Below, piece by piece: positions 53,296 to 62,711 of a DNA stretch of 64,000 nt. The notes below the pieces were generated by a model. It did no database searches. It worked only from the letters and a program-made list of their open reading frames with translations, and was not told where the DNA came from. How positions within the stretch are numbered: the stretch's first letter is position 1; each line of letters opens with the position of its first letter. The translations under genes and the position numbers were made by a program. The stretch lies in contig CM030937.1 in assembly GCA_018136815.1 (NCBI GenBank), positions 1,626,679-1,690,678 on the forward strand. Reading direction: 5' to 3'. The DNA comes from Isochrysis galbana. Taxonomy: Eukaryota; Haptophyta; Isochrysidales; Isochrysidaceae.

Positions 53296-53639
53296 CCGTC
53301 CGGGCTGGTGGAGAGCGGGGAGGGGGGAGGGGGCGGAGGGGGGGAGAGGAGGCGGGCGGGAAGGGAAGGGAGAGACAAGTAGAAAAAGGATATCGAGTAG
53401 AGATGTAGAGATGGAGTGTGGGGGGGGGGCGGGGCGGGGGGGGGATGGGGGGGGAAGCAGAGAGGGAGAGAGAGAGGGAGCGGGAGAGAGGAGAGAGAAA
53501 GAGAGAGCAGCCGTAGGTTAAGAAATGGCGTCGAGGTTCAGCCAGAGAGGAGATGAGAGAGAGTGGAGAGAGGAGAGAAGAGAGTGTGTGGGGGGAGGAG
53601 AGAAGAAACGAGAGGGAGAGGGTCGACGGACGGACAGAA
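53296..53639. other. Purine-rich G/GA region upstream of RMDN
   Basis: GGGGAGG/GAGAGA-rich, i.e. a CT-rich leader on the RMDN sense strand. No gene. Confidence 0.5.
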
Positions 53640-54266
53640 TTAACAAAAAGTACGGACACCCACTACTTTACACCACGAGCGTCGTGGATTGGCGGCTCTC
53701 TCTAGAAGCGCGGATGCGCTCACCGCCGCGCCCGCGGCGAGCAGGGCGCGCACGCACTGCACGTTCTCGAAGCGGCACGCGAGCCACAGCGCCGTCACGT
53801 CGTACTCGACGTTCCCGTCGGAGAGCTCGTACTCTGCGAGCGTAAGGTGCGGGTCGGCGCGCGCCTTGAGCAGCATCGCGACGACCGCTCCGCCGTCCGT
53901 GCACGCGCTGGCGCAGTTGGCCATCAGCGCCGTGTACCCGTGCTCGTCCCTCGCGTTGACGTCGGCGCCCGCCTCGATCAGCTCGCGCACGGCGAGCGGG
54001 TCGGACACCGCGTCGGGGAGGGCGCCGTGCGCCGCCGTGGGATCGACGAGGAGCAGCAGCCGCAGGGCGAACAAGAAGCCGCGCCGGAGCGCGGCCGAGA
54101 GCGCCAGGTCGGTCCGCGCGCGGAAGCCGCCCATCAGCAGCGCGTGCAGTACCCCGCCTCCGCCCGTGATGCACGCCCTCTCGAGCGCGTCCTCGGGCAG
54201 CGCGAGCCGCGAGCGCGCCGAGCGCGCGCTGATCGAGCGCGTCAAGTACGCGCGCCACGCCTCCAT
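53640..54266 (-). CDS. Ankyrin-repeat protein or fragment
   Basis: The minus frame reads MEAWRAYLTRSISARSARSR from 54266; the frame is open to 54563 but the earlier part is Arg/Pro-rich and unlikely to be coding. It continues through DLALSAALRRGFLFALRLLL, AVRELIEAGADVNARDEHGY-TALMANCASA, VAMLLKARADPHLTLAEYEL and VTALWLACRFENVQCVRALL. The ADVNARDEHGYTAL and VTALWLACRFENVQCVRALLAAGA elements are diagnostic ankyrin repeats. It ends ...KVVGVRTFC. The opposite strand of 54190-54556 also encodes an ankyrin-like frame, so the gene's 5' boundary is uncertain. A role as a binding scaffold is all that can be said. Confidence 0.6.
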   Translation of the reverse strand: MEAWRAYLTRSISARSARSRLALPEDALERACITGGGGVLHALLMGGFRARTDLALSAALRRGFLFALRLLLLVDPTAAHGALPDAVSDPLAVRELIEAGADVNARDEHGYTALMANCASACTDGGAVVAMLLKARADPHLTLAEYELSDGNVEYDVTALWLACRFENVQCVRALLAAGAAVSASALLERAANPRRSWCKVVGVRTFC

Positions 54267-54558
54267 GCTGCTTGCGTGGCTCCACGACCGGCGGCCTTCC
54301 CGCCTCGGCGCCGCGGCGCTCGCCGCGCTCCCCGGCGCGTGCCGGCGGTGCAGCGAACCCCACGCGATGCACATCTTGTGGCAGCTGGTGCGGCGCTCCG
54401 GGGACGGCGGCGCCCTCCACGGGGGGGGGGGTCTTCGTCGCGGAGGCGCTGAGCGTCGCGTGCGCGCGCAGGCTGCTCCTGTGCGTCGAGGTGCTGCTGC
54501 TGCTGGCCGGCGCCGATCCAAATGCGCCCATCTTGGCCGACGGGATGACGGTGACAGG
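54187..54558 (+). pseudogene. Opposite-strand ankyrin-like segment broken at a G run
   Basis: The plus frame reads RERAERALIERVKYARHASM-LLAWLHDRR and HAMHILWQLVRRSGDGGALH up to an 11-G run (54420-54430). After a one-base change it continues VFVAEALSVACARRLLLCVE-VLLLLAGADPNAPILADGMT, ending at a possible donor ACAG^GTGCAC at 54558. 'LLLLAGADPNAP' is ankyrin-like. The homopolymer may be an assembly error or a real frameshift. It continues into a MITE at 54599 and no downstream exon was found. Confidence 0.4.
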
Positions 54559-54598
54559 TGCACCCCGCTTAGCTCGGACCCCCCAAACGACCCGGGCC

Positions 54599-55277
54599 CC
54601 TAACGGATAAAGGTACCCAGCTTTATAGGACGAGTCCTACAATGTAGGACGACGTTGTGAACTATGAAGACACGGTTCAATCTAGGAATGGGGAGCTAGG
54701 ATTTGGTTTCTGTGTTCATCTCATTGCCCTCATTGAGTCCTGCCCTAGAGGCTCAAGACACCATTCTCAAAGCATAATGAGTTATTTGCCACTCGCGAAA
54801 GCCTTCCCGGCAAAAAACGGTGTTGTCCTACGAATTGCCGCAAACACCTGAGGACACGATTTGAGGCTCATGATGAGCTCCCTAGAACTTGCTCCCACGA
54901 GATGGAATGCTCTTTGGCATGGGTTCTTTTCGACCTTCAGTGGAGACCAAGCTTGGTTTTGAAGCCCAATGAGAGTTTTGGCTGCTTTTGCCTCTTGCGG
55001 GGCAAAAACAAAACTCTTGACGCACCCGGTGGCCTCCGATGGCCGAAGTACTCACTTCACGCTGGAGCCGAAAGCTCGGTCAAGACGAAGTCTACAGCCT
55101 TGGCCATAGTGGGAGCTAAGGATCTCAAGACTGAGTTGGGACTATCTTTCAGTTGGTGGGAAGTCTCAATCCTTCACTCTCGAAAGTTGTGTGGCTTTCA
55201 AGCTCAGGGTCCTACAAATACACCGAAATCGTAGGACGCGGTCCTATAATGTAGGACGGAACTTTTTAGCCGCTAAG
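54599..55277. mobile_element. MITE-like element B (same family as 28208-28886)
   Basis: Starts CTAACGGATAAAGGTACCCA and ends CTTTTTAGCCGCTAAG. Shares AGGACGAGTCCTACAATGTA/GGTCCTATAATGTAGGACGG palindromes and GACCAAGCTTGGTTTTG with copy A. About 680 bp, no gene. Confidence 0.6.
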
Positions 55278-55507
55278 TAAGTAGAGCACGAGGGGAGTTG
55301 CCGCAAGGCAGGGAGTGAGGGAGTGGGAGGAGAAAGAGCGTGGCTTCGTGAGTGTCTTCCATTGCCACGGGCGAGGCGAGAATATTAAAAAGTTTTTTTA
55401 ATAACATTCATTCTAAGCGAAAACAAAACTATCACCTGGCCCTCTTTTGACGGAACGCGAGGTATCGAGCTAGTGGTCATGCTCGATCCGTCATCCGTCA
55501 CGAGGTC
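55278..55507. other. Intergenic
   Basis: No gene. AATATTAAAAAGTTTTTTTA near 55381 resembles AATATTAAAAGGTTTTTTTC at 48398. TGGTCATGCTCGATCCGTCA at 55473-55492 also occurs at 36992-37011. Confidence 0.45.
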
Positions 55508-55579
55508 TCCTCCTCCTCCTCCTCCTCCTCCTCCTCCTCCTCCTCCTCCTCCTCCTCCTCCTCCTCCTCCTCCTCCTCC
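55508..55579 (+). repeat. (CCT)n microsatellite, about 24 units
   Basis: Pure CTC/CCT triplet run. Gly- or Arg-rich minus frames across it are artefacts. Confidence 0.95.
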
Positions 55580-55689
55580 ATGAAGATGCGGCGACGGCGG
55601 ACCATCGCTCGCCCCTCGCGCCCTCGCGCCGCGCTCCGCGCGGCCACGCCCCCAAGTTTTGTGTTTTGCTTCTTTCCGAGTGAAATAAG

Positions 55690-55886
55690 GTGAAAGGCCC
55701 CAAATTTTGGTCAAAAATTTCGATTTCGATTGACCATCCAAACATGATAAAAATTACAAAACTCACGTCGAAGCCAAATGGCCGTCGCCTTGCCTGCCGT
55801 CGATTTACTTTCGTGTATTTCCTCAATCCTGACTTTTTCATTTTTACACCCTTAGAAGTTAAAATAGTCTTTGACCGCCCTACTCA
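55690..55886 (-). repeat. Inverted end of the TAGGGCGGTCAAA family (cf. 22093)
   Basis: The reverse strand reads TAGGGCGGTCAAAGACTATT from 55883, then TTCTAAGGGTGTAAAAATGA and AGGATTGAGGAAATACACGA, parallel to 22093-22190. The opposite end was not found. Confidence 0.5.
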
Positions 55887-56082
55887 TCCTCATATCCTCA
55901 TATGTCCCATAACGTCCGTCTTTACCGAAACTTCCCCACGAAAAATGTCCTTTGCTCTCTCTCTCATCTCTCTCCCCCATCCCTTCCCCCTCCCCCCCTC
56001 CACCCCCCCGCCCCCCGCTCCCCGCCGCCTCCCTCCCGCCGCCGCCTCCCCCCCCCCCCCCCCCCCCCAACCCGGTGGAGCG

Positions 56083-57012
56083 ATGGACCCGCCACCCGAG
56101 GGACTGCTCTCGTCCGAGCAGGCCCCTTCTTCTCCTCCCGACCAGCCGCAGTCCGGGACACCACCTCTCGAGCGCCGTTCACATATCAACCAAGACGACG
56201 CAGCGGGCAACGCGGCCCCGTCTCTTGGCGAGCCGGTCACAAAACGCCCTCGCGGCCATACCAAGGGGTCCGCCGCCGAGCCGCGTGTCGCGAGGCGGCG
56301 TGCTGGTTCACCCAGCAGCTCCGATCTCGCGCTCCCGAATGTGCCCGAGCTCCCGAATGAGCTGGTGCGACTGATCATGAAGGAGGTGCTCAAGAGTCAG
56401 GAAAGGGCCCGTGTCCTTGACGTATTTGGAGAACCCTTCGTAAACGTGCTCCGCAAGTGGAAATCAGGGCCAACCATCCTCGAGGGGTACTATTATATGA
56501 AGCTGGGCAATGGGATCATCCATGTACTGACTCCACTAGAGGACAAGTACCTGACGGTGGACAACGAACACGCATGGCCAGAGATGTGCACGCATTTCAA
56601 GACATTTATGGAGAGGGCGGAGCGAGAAGGGTACCAAGTCGAGTTCAACCCGCCACGAACGCTCCCCACGCACATTGGCGCGAATGTGCGCAACTACGAC
56701 TTGTCCACACCACTCCCGCTTGTGAACACGCGCTTGAACATGCAGCTGCAAGATTGGTACGACTTGTATCCAGAGCACTGGTGGGTCGCCTCATCGCCAT
56801 GGCGAGGGCGATTCTCCTTGATCCGTACGAGCGGCATCTGCGGTATTCTTACACTTCCCCATTTCGAAGCACCGATCCCGGTTGAGACGTTGTATGCGAT
56901 GAATTTACTGCGCGCACTCAAAAGGAAGGCCATACTGAAGGACTTTGTCGTGCTCGACGCGCATAATACTTCCTCTCACATCGAGTTTGAGATTCTTGGG
57001 CCACGTACTTGA
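56083..57012 (+). CDS. Unknown protein with F-box-like N-terminal helix
   Basis: 309 aa from ATG 56083 (MDPPPEGLLSSEQAPSSPPD); the frame is open upstream, but that part is a C-run and repeat. A disordered Pro/Ser/Arg N-terminus (1-85) precedes LPNVPELPNELVRLIMKEVL, reminiscent of an F-box first helix. A compact, tryptophan- and tyrosine-rich region follows (GPTILEGYYYMKLGNGIIHV, DWYDLYPEHWWVASSPWRGR), ending KDFVVLDAHNTSSHIEFEIL. No catalytic motif recognised. Codon use matches host genes. Single exon. An F-box substrate receptor is only a guess. Confidence 0.6.
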   Translation: MDPPPEGLLSSEQAPSSPPDQPQSGTPPLERRSHINQDDAAGNAAPSLGEPVTKRPRGHTKGSAAEPRVARRRAGSPSSSDLALPNVPELPNELVRLIMKEVLKSQERARVLDVFGEPFVNVLRKWKSGPTILEGYYYMKLGNGIIHVLTPLEDKYLTVDNEHAWPEMCTHFKTFMERAEREGYQVEFNPPRTLPTHIGANVRNYDLSTPLPLVNTRLNMQLQDWYDLYPEHWWVASSPWRGRFSLIRTSGICGILTLPHFEAPIPVETLYAMNLLRALKRKAILKDFVVLDAHNTSSHIEFEILGPRT

Positions 57013-57260
57013 CTGCTGGTACGCACCAAAATTTGTGGGGGTGCGGGCTGGACGGGGAATCGATGGCGCACCGCTCCTTGAGCCTCGTCGTGAGTACTCC
57101 GGGGCGCGAGACCCTGCACGTCTGTGCCGTAGGTGCGATGAGTCCAATGAGAGAGAGGGGTGAGTCGTTTCCACTACTAGCATTGCATGCACAACGTGCA
57201 CTATGCAGTTCTTCCACTCCCTCGGAGCGCGGGAGCGCGCTGAATCGCATTACCGGGCCA
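57013..57260. other. Intergenic, 3' flank of the unknown gene
   Basis: Nothing recognised. Confidence 0.4.
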
Positions 57261-57475
57261 GCGAATATGTGCTCGTATGCCGCACCGAAGGGACACAACA
57301 AGCATGCACTCTCATTGAAGGTGTAACCTGGGGCTTGAACATGGGTTAGACCAATCTACATCATAGATACGCGAATATGTGCTCGTATGCCGCACCGTAG
57401 GGACACAACAAGCATGCACCCTCATTGAAGGTGTAACCTGGGGCTTGAACATGGATTAGGCCAATCTACATGATG
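57261..57475 (+). repeat. Direct duplication of a 110-bp unit
   Basis: GCGAATATGTGCTCGTATGC starts at 57261 and again at 57371. The two copies, through AAGGTGTAACCTGGGGCTTG and CCAATCTACAT, differ at only a few positions. Confidence 0.9.
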
Positions 57476-58430
57476 GATTCTGGCGCAAAGAGGACGCTGC
57501 GCCATAGCGATAGCGCTCCCAAGCCCCAGGCGACCCTCGCCACTGCGCCCCAACTGGCAACCGGGACGCCCCATGCCACGCTCGAGGCGGCTCGTCAGAG
57601 AGCCCTCTCAAAGCCCATCCAGCCCATCCAAACCACGCCCACGCGAGTGCGCGGGGTGGCGAGCACTGGCACCGAACAGGTTGCCACCATGCACCATGGC
57701 TCCATCGCCCCTCGTTCGCCGTTCGTCCCCAGTCCCAGTCGAGACACCCGAATGGGGTTGCGGCGGCACGCCGCTTTCGTTCCCTGGGGGTCACGCCTGC
57801 TCTTAGCCAACCTGCTGTCGTCGCTTCTGTGACCAGGGAGGTACCGGCGAGGCGGCGGCGAGGCTTGTCTCCGACACGCCGCCAAGCCTCTACCCGCTGC
57901 GGCTTTCCGCTGTGGAAATCAAAGCCGCAGCTTGGATTGTAACGAGATGAACGAGATGGCCTGATGGCCCGACGACGAGATGAACGAGATGGCCTTGATG
58001 GCCCGACGAGATGAACGAGATGGCCCGAGGGCCCGACGAGATTGAACGAGATTTTCGGGTAACGGAACTGGACGAGGAGTTTCCCCACTAAGCTTGGTCG
58101 TAATGCGGTGAAACCGTCTTGGAGACAAGCGGGAAACCGGGGCGGAAGGAACTGGCAAGGAAGTCGGCAGGAAGGCAGAGGAAATGTCTTGGCAAGGCGA
58201 CGGAGGCAGGATTTTTAACAGTAGGCGGAAGCAGGATTTTTAACGGTAGGAAGGCAGGAATTTTAACAGTAGGAAGAGGCAGGATTTCTAACGGTAGGAA
58301 GAGGCAGGATTTTTACTGGTAGAAGAAGGGCGTAGAATTTACTGGTAGAAGAAGAGCGTGAAATTTAACGGTAGAAGAAGAGCGTGAAATTTAACGGTAG
58401 AAGAAGAGCGGAGAGGAGAAGGAGCGGGGC
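57476..58430. other. Region of short tandem repeats
   Basis: 57940-58060 repeats GAGATGAACGAGATGGCC with CCCGACGA spacers. 58205-58400 repeats GGCAGGATTTTTAACGGTAG and AGAAGAGCGTGAAATTTAAC variants. A 120-aa frame at 57470-57832 lacks family features. Confidence 0.6.
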
Positions 58431-58435
58431 TCGAA

Positions 58436-58526
58436 CTGCAGAGCGCTCCGTCCGGACTCGAACTCGCGACCCAGAGCAAAAGGTTGGTGGAGGCGGTGGG
58501 TTGAACCACTATGCCACGCGAGAGTT
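58436..58526 (-). ncRNA. tRNA-like sequence / possible tRNA-derived SINE head
   Basis: On the minus strand TGGCATAGTGG (58516-58506) fits a Pol III A box and AGTTCGAGTCC (58464-58454) a B box, 52 bp apart. The acceptor and T stems do not pair well and the A-B spacing is long, so this is a degenerate tRNA or SINE head rather than a working tRNA. It is surrounded by tandem-repeat sequence. Confidence 0.35.
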
Positions 58527-59074
58527 TACGTAGCCATAGGGCCGATGGGAAGGGCTGAGAACCGCCCTATATACTCTGGGTTTTTTTTCTCTTCTTTTTC
58601 ACTTTTCTTCTTCTTTCTTCCTCTGTTTTTTTACTGTTTACTTTTTTTTTTCTTTACTGTTATTTCTTTTTGCCTCTGAGACATCGCGAATGCGACATCC
58701 GCGCTCACGCCGTGGTCACCCCAGACTCGGGAGACGCAGGGGCCGTCGATTACGATCTCTCGTCGCGCGCCACACGGACACCGCTGTCTCCTCTTTCTCT
58801 CGGCTCTCCGGGCGTCGATGGGAGCGCCGACCTCCGGCCCCCCACCCTCTCTTTCCGAGTACGAGTCCAAGCCTGCTGTCTAAAGCCAACCCCGTTTACT
58901 GCCCCACGAGTCCGAGTTCGAGCCCAAGTTCCCAACTCCACCGAGCCTTACGGCGCCGTCCGCTGTTGATTCTCGAGCTTCGCCCGGGCTCCTCGGAGGG
59001 ACCGTGCGCCGCGCTAGCCGCCGGTGCGCCTTCGCGGCTCGTTTCCGAAGAGGAAACGAGCTTCGCTCCGACAA
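58527..59074. other. Intergenic with T-rich tract
   Basis: T-rich at 58575-58665; GC-rich, non-coding-looking afterwards. Confidence 0.4.
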
Positions 59075-59545
59075 CGTGACGGAGGGGGAGAGGGGGGGCG
59101 GATCGCACCATTTCTTGACGAAGATTTTCGTCGCGTCAGGTAGCCCCCCCCGGAGCTTTTTTACTGGGCATCGCGCCACGGTCAAAAAATGCAGCTCAAC
59201 CCTTACTAATAGTTGAAAAGCCCCTGTTTGACCGCCCTAAAATGTAAAATGCACTATTAGGTTCAAATATGTTAGCCCAAATCCAAACCTATTCACAAGC
59301 TTCAAGCTTAGATTTCTAGCCTGTTTGCGCGCGTGTGTTCTTGTTACGCATCGCCGTGGGGGCTACGGGGCTACCGTGGGACCGTGGGGGGTCTGGGGCC
59401 CACAACCCATAGGCCAAGGGGCACCGGATATGTGCTAGTTACACCTATCCGGTCAGCATATCCAAAAATCTCGTGATGAATCCTCGCTCTCGACTAGGTC
59501 AATTTTCACCCTTAGAAGTTCAAATAGCTCTTCGACCGCCCTATC
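59075..59545. repeat. Right end(s) of the TAGGGCGGTCAAA hAT-like family
   Basis: 59075-59240 matches 36137-36300 closely (ATTTCTTGACGAAGATTTTC, GCATCGCGCCACGGTCAAAA, CCCTGTTTGACCGCCCTA). A second, diverged end, TCGACCGCCCTA, lies at 59534-59545 after CACCCTTAGAAGTTCAAATA. Between them GGCCCACAACCCATAGGCCA and CACCGGATATGTGCTAGTTA are related to the 35280-35340 interior in reverse. It appears to be a rearranged or nested copy without transposase. Confidence 0.6.
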
Positions 59546-60248
59546 TACTTGAACTCACGCGGCCTTGGAGAGGGGCTCCAGCATACTCGTTACAGCACGA
59601 GCGGAAAGGGGCCGCAGAGATCGGCAACCGCTTTTAATAAGTACTAGTCTCTATAGGAGAACGCCGATGATATGAACTTGAAGTTTGTTCTTTTGAGTTC
59701 ATTCGAGTCGCTCACTCGCAGCCTACAAGATCCCCTCTCTTCCGAGAATAAAATCGACTTGGGAAGGACTTCAAAGTAACAGCGGTGAGGGGAGGAGAGG
59801 GGGGGGGAGCCGAAAAGAAGAGACGACGGGGAGGGAGAGAGAGAAAGAAACGAGCAGGGGGGATATTTGAGAGAGAAGCAGGGAAGTGGGAAAAAAGGGT
59901 CTTGGGCAGGGGATGATGGAAGTAGGGAGATAGGGAGGGAGAGGGGAAGAAGGGATCAATGGAGAGGGGGGGGAGGAGAAGAGTCCCAGCGAAAGCAGTC
60001 GAGGGGAGAGGGGGTGGGGGAGGGGGGGTGGCATAGTTAGGAGAGAAGAGAGACGAGAAAGGGTGAATTTTGGGGCAGAGCTGCTTTATGAAGAGGGGAA
60101 AGGAAGGGCTTCACACACTCTCTCTCGCTCGACTCCCCCAGACTCCCTCCCCACCCCGCCTCCCACACCCCGCGCCCCCTTTCTCTCTCCCTCCTCTCTG
60201 CGCAGTCTCTTCAGAAAGAGAGAAGAGAGAGAGGGAAAAGAGGGGAGG

Positions 60249-60279
<31 letters not shown>

Positions 60280-60369
60280 GGAGAGAGGGAGAAAGGAAGA
60301 GAGGGAGAGAGAGCTCCCACGCGAGTGGGAAAGAGAGTTTTGGGTTGGTGATCGTAGGGTGCTGCCCGC
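59546..60369. other. Purine/pyrimidine-rich leader region
   Basis: GGGGAGAG-rich 59780-60060, CTCTCTC 60118-60195, (GA)n 60220-60310. No gene; probably 5' leader or promoter of the next gene. Confidence 0.5.
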
Positions 60370-60927
60370 ATGCTGCAGGCAACGGTGCCTAAGGGTGCAG
60401 GCCCAGGCGACCACATCCCAGTGATCCACCCGGACACCGGCGTCCACTACACTGTCACTGTGCCCGCCGGCTTCTCTGCTGGCCAGACCTTCCACTTCAC
60501 CACCGAGCCCATCGCTCTAGCGCAGCCTCTCCCAGCTCCGCCTGCACCTGTTCTGCCTGCTGCAGCCGCACCTCCGCCGGTGGAGGTGCATCACCACTAC
60601 CATCACAACCACGGGACGCCAACCATGATGATTGACCGGTCCGACCCCGCGTACATTGATGCTGCAGACGTGGCTGGCTGCTGGCTCACCTGGACCGTCT
60701 GTGGATGCTTCCCTGGGTGTGAGCAATTCGAGGCCCTCTCTCCAGATGAGCTCAAGACCGGAGAGTGCCTTTGTTGCCTCGGCTTGATCCCCGCTTGCGG
60801 CGACGTCTACCCCATCTGGGCGCGTGTAGGCCCGCGGATATTCAGACATCCTGATCTAGGAGAGATGCATTTCAAAGGGGACAGCAAACTCCACAACGAT
60901 TGTGCCTTCAAAATCTGCAGCTGTTGA
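60370..60927 (+). CDS. VPxGxxPG-motif, His/Cys-rich protein
   Basis: 185 aa, single exon. The N-terminus carries two units of a Gly-Pro motif known from many algal proteins: ATVPKGAGPGDHIPV and VTVPAGFSAGQTFHFTTEPI. A Pro/Ala linker follows, then a His-rich stretch (VEVHHHYHHNHGTPTMMIDR) and a C-terminal half with about 12 cysteines (VCGCFPGCEQF, GECLCCLGLIPACGDVYPIW, CAFKICSC). The His/Cys pattern suggests metal binding or disulfides; no signal peptide. ATG 60370 is the first of the frame. A near-identical His-rich segment lies inverted at 61458-61565. Function unknown. Confidence 0.65.
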   Translation: MLQATVPKGAGPGDHIPVIHPDTGVHYTVTVPAGFSAGQTFHFTTEPIALAQPLPAPPAPVLPAAAAPPPVEVHHHYHHNHGTPTMMIDRSDPAYIDAADVAGCWLTWTVCGCFPGCEQFEALSPDELKTGECLCCLGLIPACGDVYPIWARVGPRIFRHPDLGEMHFKGDSKLHNDCAFKICSC

Positions 60928-61457
60928 GGAGTCGGGGCGGGCCTTGTGGAAATGCTGCACGCCCTACAATAACAGGCCTCTCACTCCTCATCTCCCCTTT
61001 TCTGCACTCGGGGAGGCGTGATGGCCTCGCAACGCACCAACAACTTGAGCGAGTAAGCAACCTCCAAGTGCAGTGCTCGAGGTGCAGGTTTGGTGATGAG
61101 CCTTACGCTCAGCATTCGCACAAGGTCCCCTTCTTGTAAGGCGCGTGTCAGGTGCCCAGCGGAGCTTGCCGGCAACGCTTTAAGCCAGTGCGACTCTCGT
61201 CATCGGAACCTGTCGCTTCAGATCGCTTAAGCCCATGGTAGGCCATAGGCACCCCAGTTTTCTCGTCTATTTCATTCGCCATTTTTTGCAGTTGCCGAAT
61301 GCAGGCAGCAGACGTAAAGGTCATAGTCTGCGTGGTGGGTGCGAGTGAGTCAGGGTATCCACAGTATGCTCCGGTAGGGTCAAAAGTGCGCGAAGGCTTG
61401 GCGGTCTTCGTGTCGTCGTCCCCCGTGATATTGCAAGTGTAGCGTTGTTGTAGGCTC
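60928..61457. other. Intergenic
   Basis: No gene recognised. Confidence 0.4.
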
Positions 61458-61565
61458 GTCTGCATCATCAATGTACTCGGGGTCGGACCGGTCAATCATG
61501 GTTGGCGTCCCGTGGTTGTTACGGTAGTGGTGATGCGCCTCCACTTGCGGAGGTGCGGCTGCAGC
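61458..61565 (-). pseudogene. Inverted partial copy of the His-rich segment of the gene at 60370
   Basis: The minus strand reads AAAAPPQVEAHHHYRNNHGT then PTMIDRSDPEYIDDAD, matching AAAAPPPVEVHHHYHHNHGT and PTMMIDRSDPAYIDAAD of the neighbouring gene, with about nine of ten bases identical. Similarity stops on both sides, so it is a fragment. Confidence 0.75.
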
Positions 61566-62711
61566 TTGCTTATGGTTATTTATGGTGTTGGTATTGCAAC
61601 CTTTTCTCATAATAGATAATAGAGTTCGAGCTGTGGAGCGGCACCTTGTGCCCTCCCCACAGGGCACGAACTCCCCTCGGCCCTCGGGGGTTCGATTTTT
61701 GCACCGCTTCGTGCTCTGTCATTTTCATTTGGCGCGCGGATGAGCTGAGGCCCGGGCGCGCTGCGAAGCGCGAAGCGCCACCTAGCATCATCGCTATCAT
61801 CAGCGCACCAGCACCTGGGCCTCAGGCCCCAATTGGCCGCGAGGTGCACTCCCACGCCCGCACGGGCCTGCCTTCGAGCTAAGCTTCCCATTGCTCTCCA
61901 CTATCCTGTCCGCCAAGAGGGGGTAGCTACCGATCCACGTGGCGCCGGCCCCCCTGACACCTATAAGCCACAATTATGTGCAGCCCACTTTCTACTGTCT
62001 GGCTTAGGTGCCCTGGGGCGGAGCGCGGTGCAGCGGGACGGGCAACGGCAGAACATTTCAGCCCCGTCCCGTGGTGAGACGGTAGCCATCGCGATGGCAG
62101 GCGGCTCGGGGCGCTGAGTGACACTTCACATTTGAGCTGGCGAATAGCATATGCATGTGAGAGCGCGCTCATGCGCACCTACAGATACCGCGAAAGCCGA
62201 AGGCCAGCGCGCCAAGCGCACGCGCTCAGAGGCTTGGGATGGGGTTCCGTGCATTTCGTAGTCGTTTTCTTGGCACAGTGGGCGGCGGTGGTGGCCTCTA
62301 CTGATTGTATGGGACCATTCCTTGTTGCTTGGCACGTGGAAGCAACTATTATCGGCTAGCAATGAACTTCGCGCCACTGTCCCGCACGTGCACGCATGGT
62401 ATCATCTGCGCTGCGAACCCGGCGCACTGTACCACACGCACACAGCCCTTGCAAGCAACACTGAAAACAAGAGGGCCCCAATGCGCGCGAAGCACGAGAA
62501 ATATCGCGCGGTCAAGTGGAACATGCGCTCTCATTGCCAACAAGGTAGGCGCGAGTCGGTCTCAGCGTTGAAACTAGCGTACGGATGGCAGGGTCCTGAG
62601 CGTTTCCGTCAGCCGATGTGGTCCGTCAACCCGAATTGATGCGACCCAGCTTTCTCTCGCGCAGCCACTGAAGTGATGATCCGTGGCACAAGAGGTTCGT
62701 GGTTGGCACGC
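61566..62711. other. Intergenic
   Basis: No gene recognised. 61640-61715 can fold into GTGCCCTCCCCACAGGGCAC and CCCCTCGGCCCTCGGGGG hairpins followed by TTCGATTTTTG, a weak tRNA-like look that was not accepted. Confidence 0.4.

Noticed and set aside
61640-61720. Possible tRNA (hairpins followed by GGTTCGATT)
   Set aside because: The T stem would rest on G-U pairs and no anticodon arm fits; not a believable tRNA.
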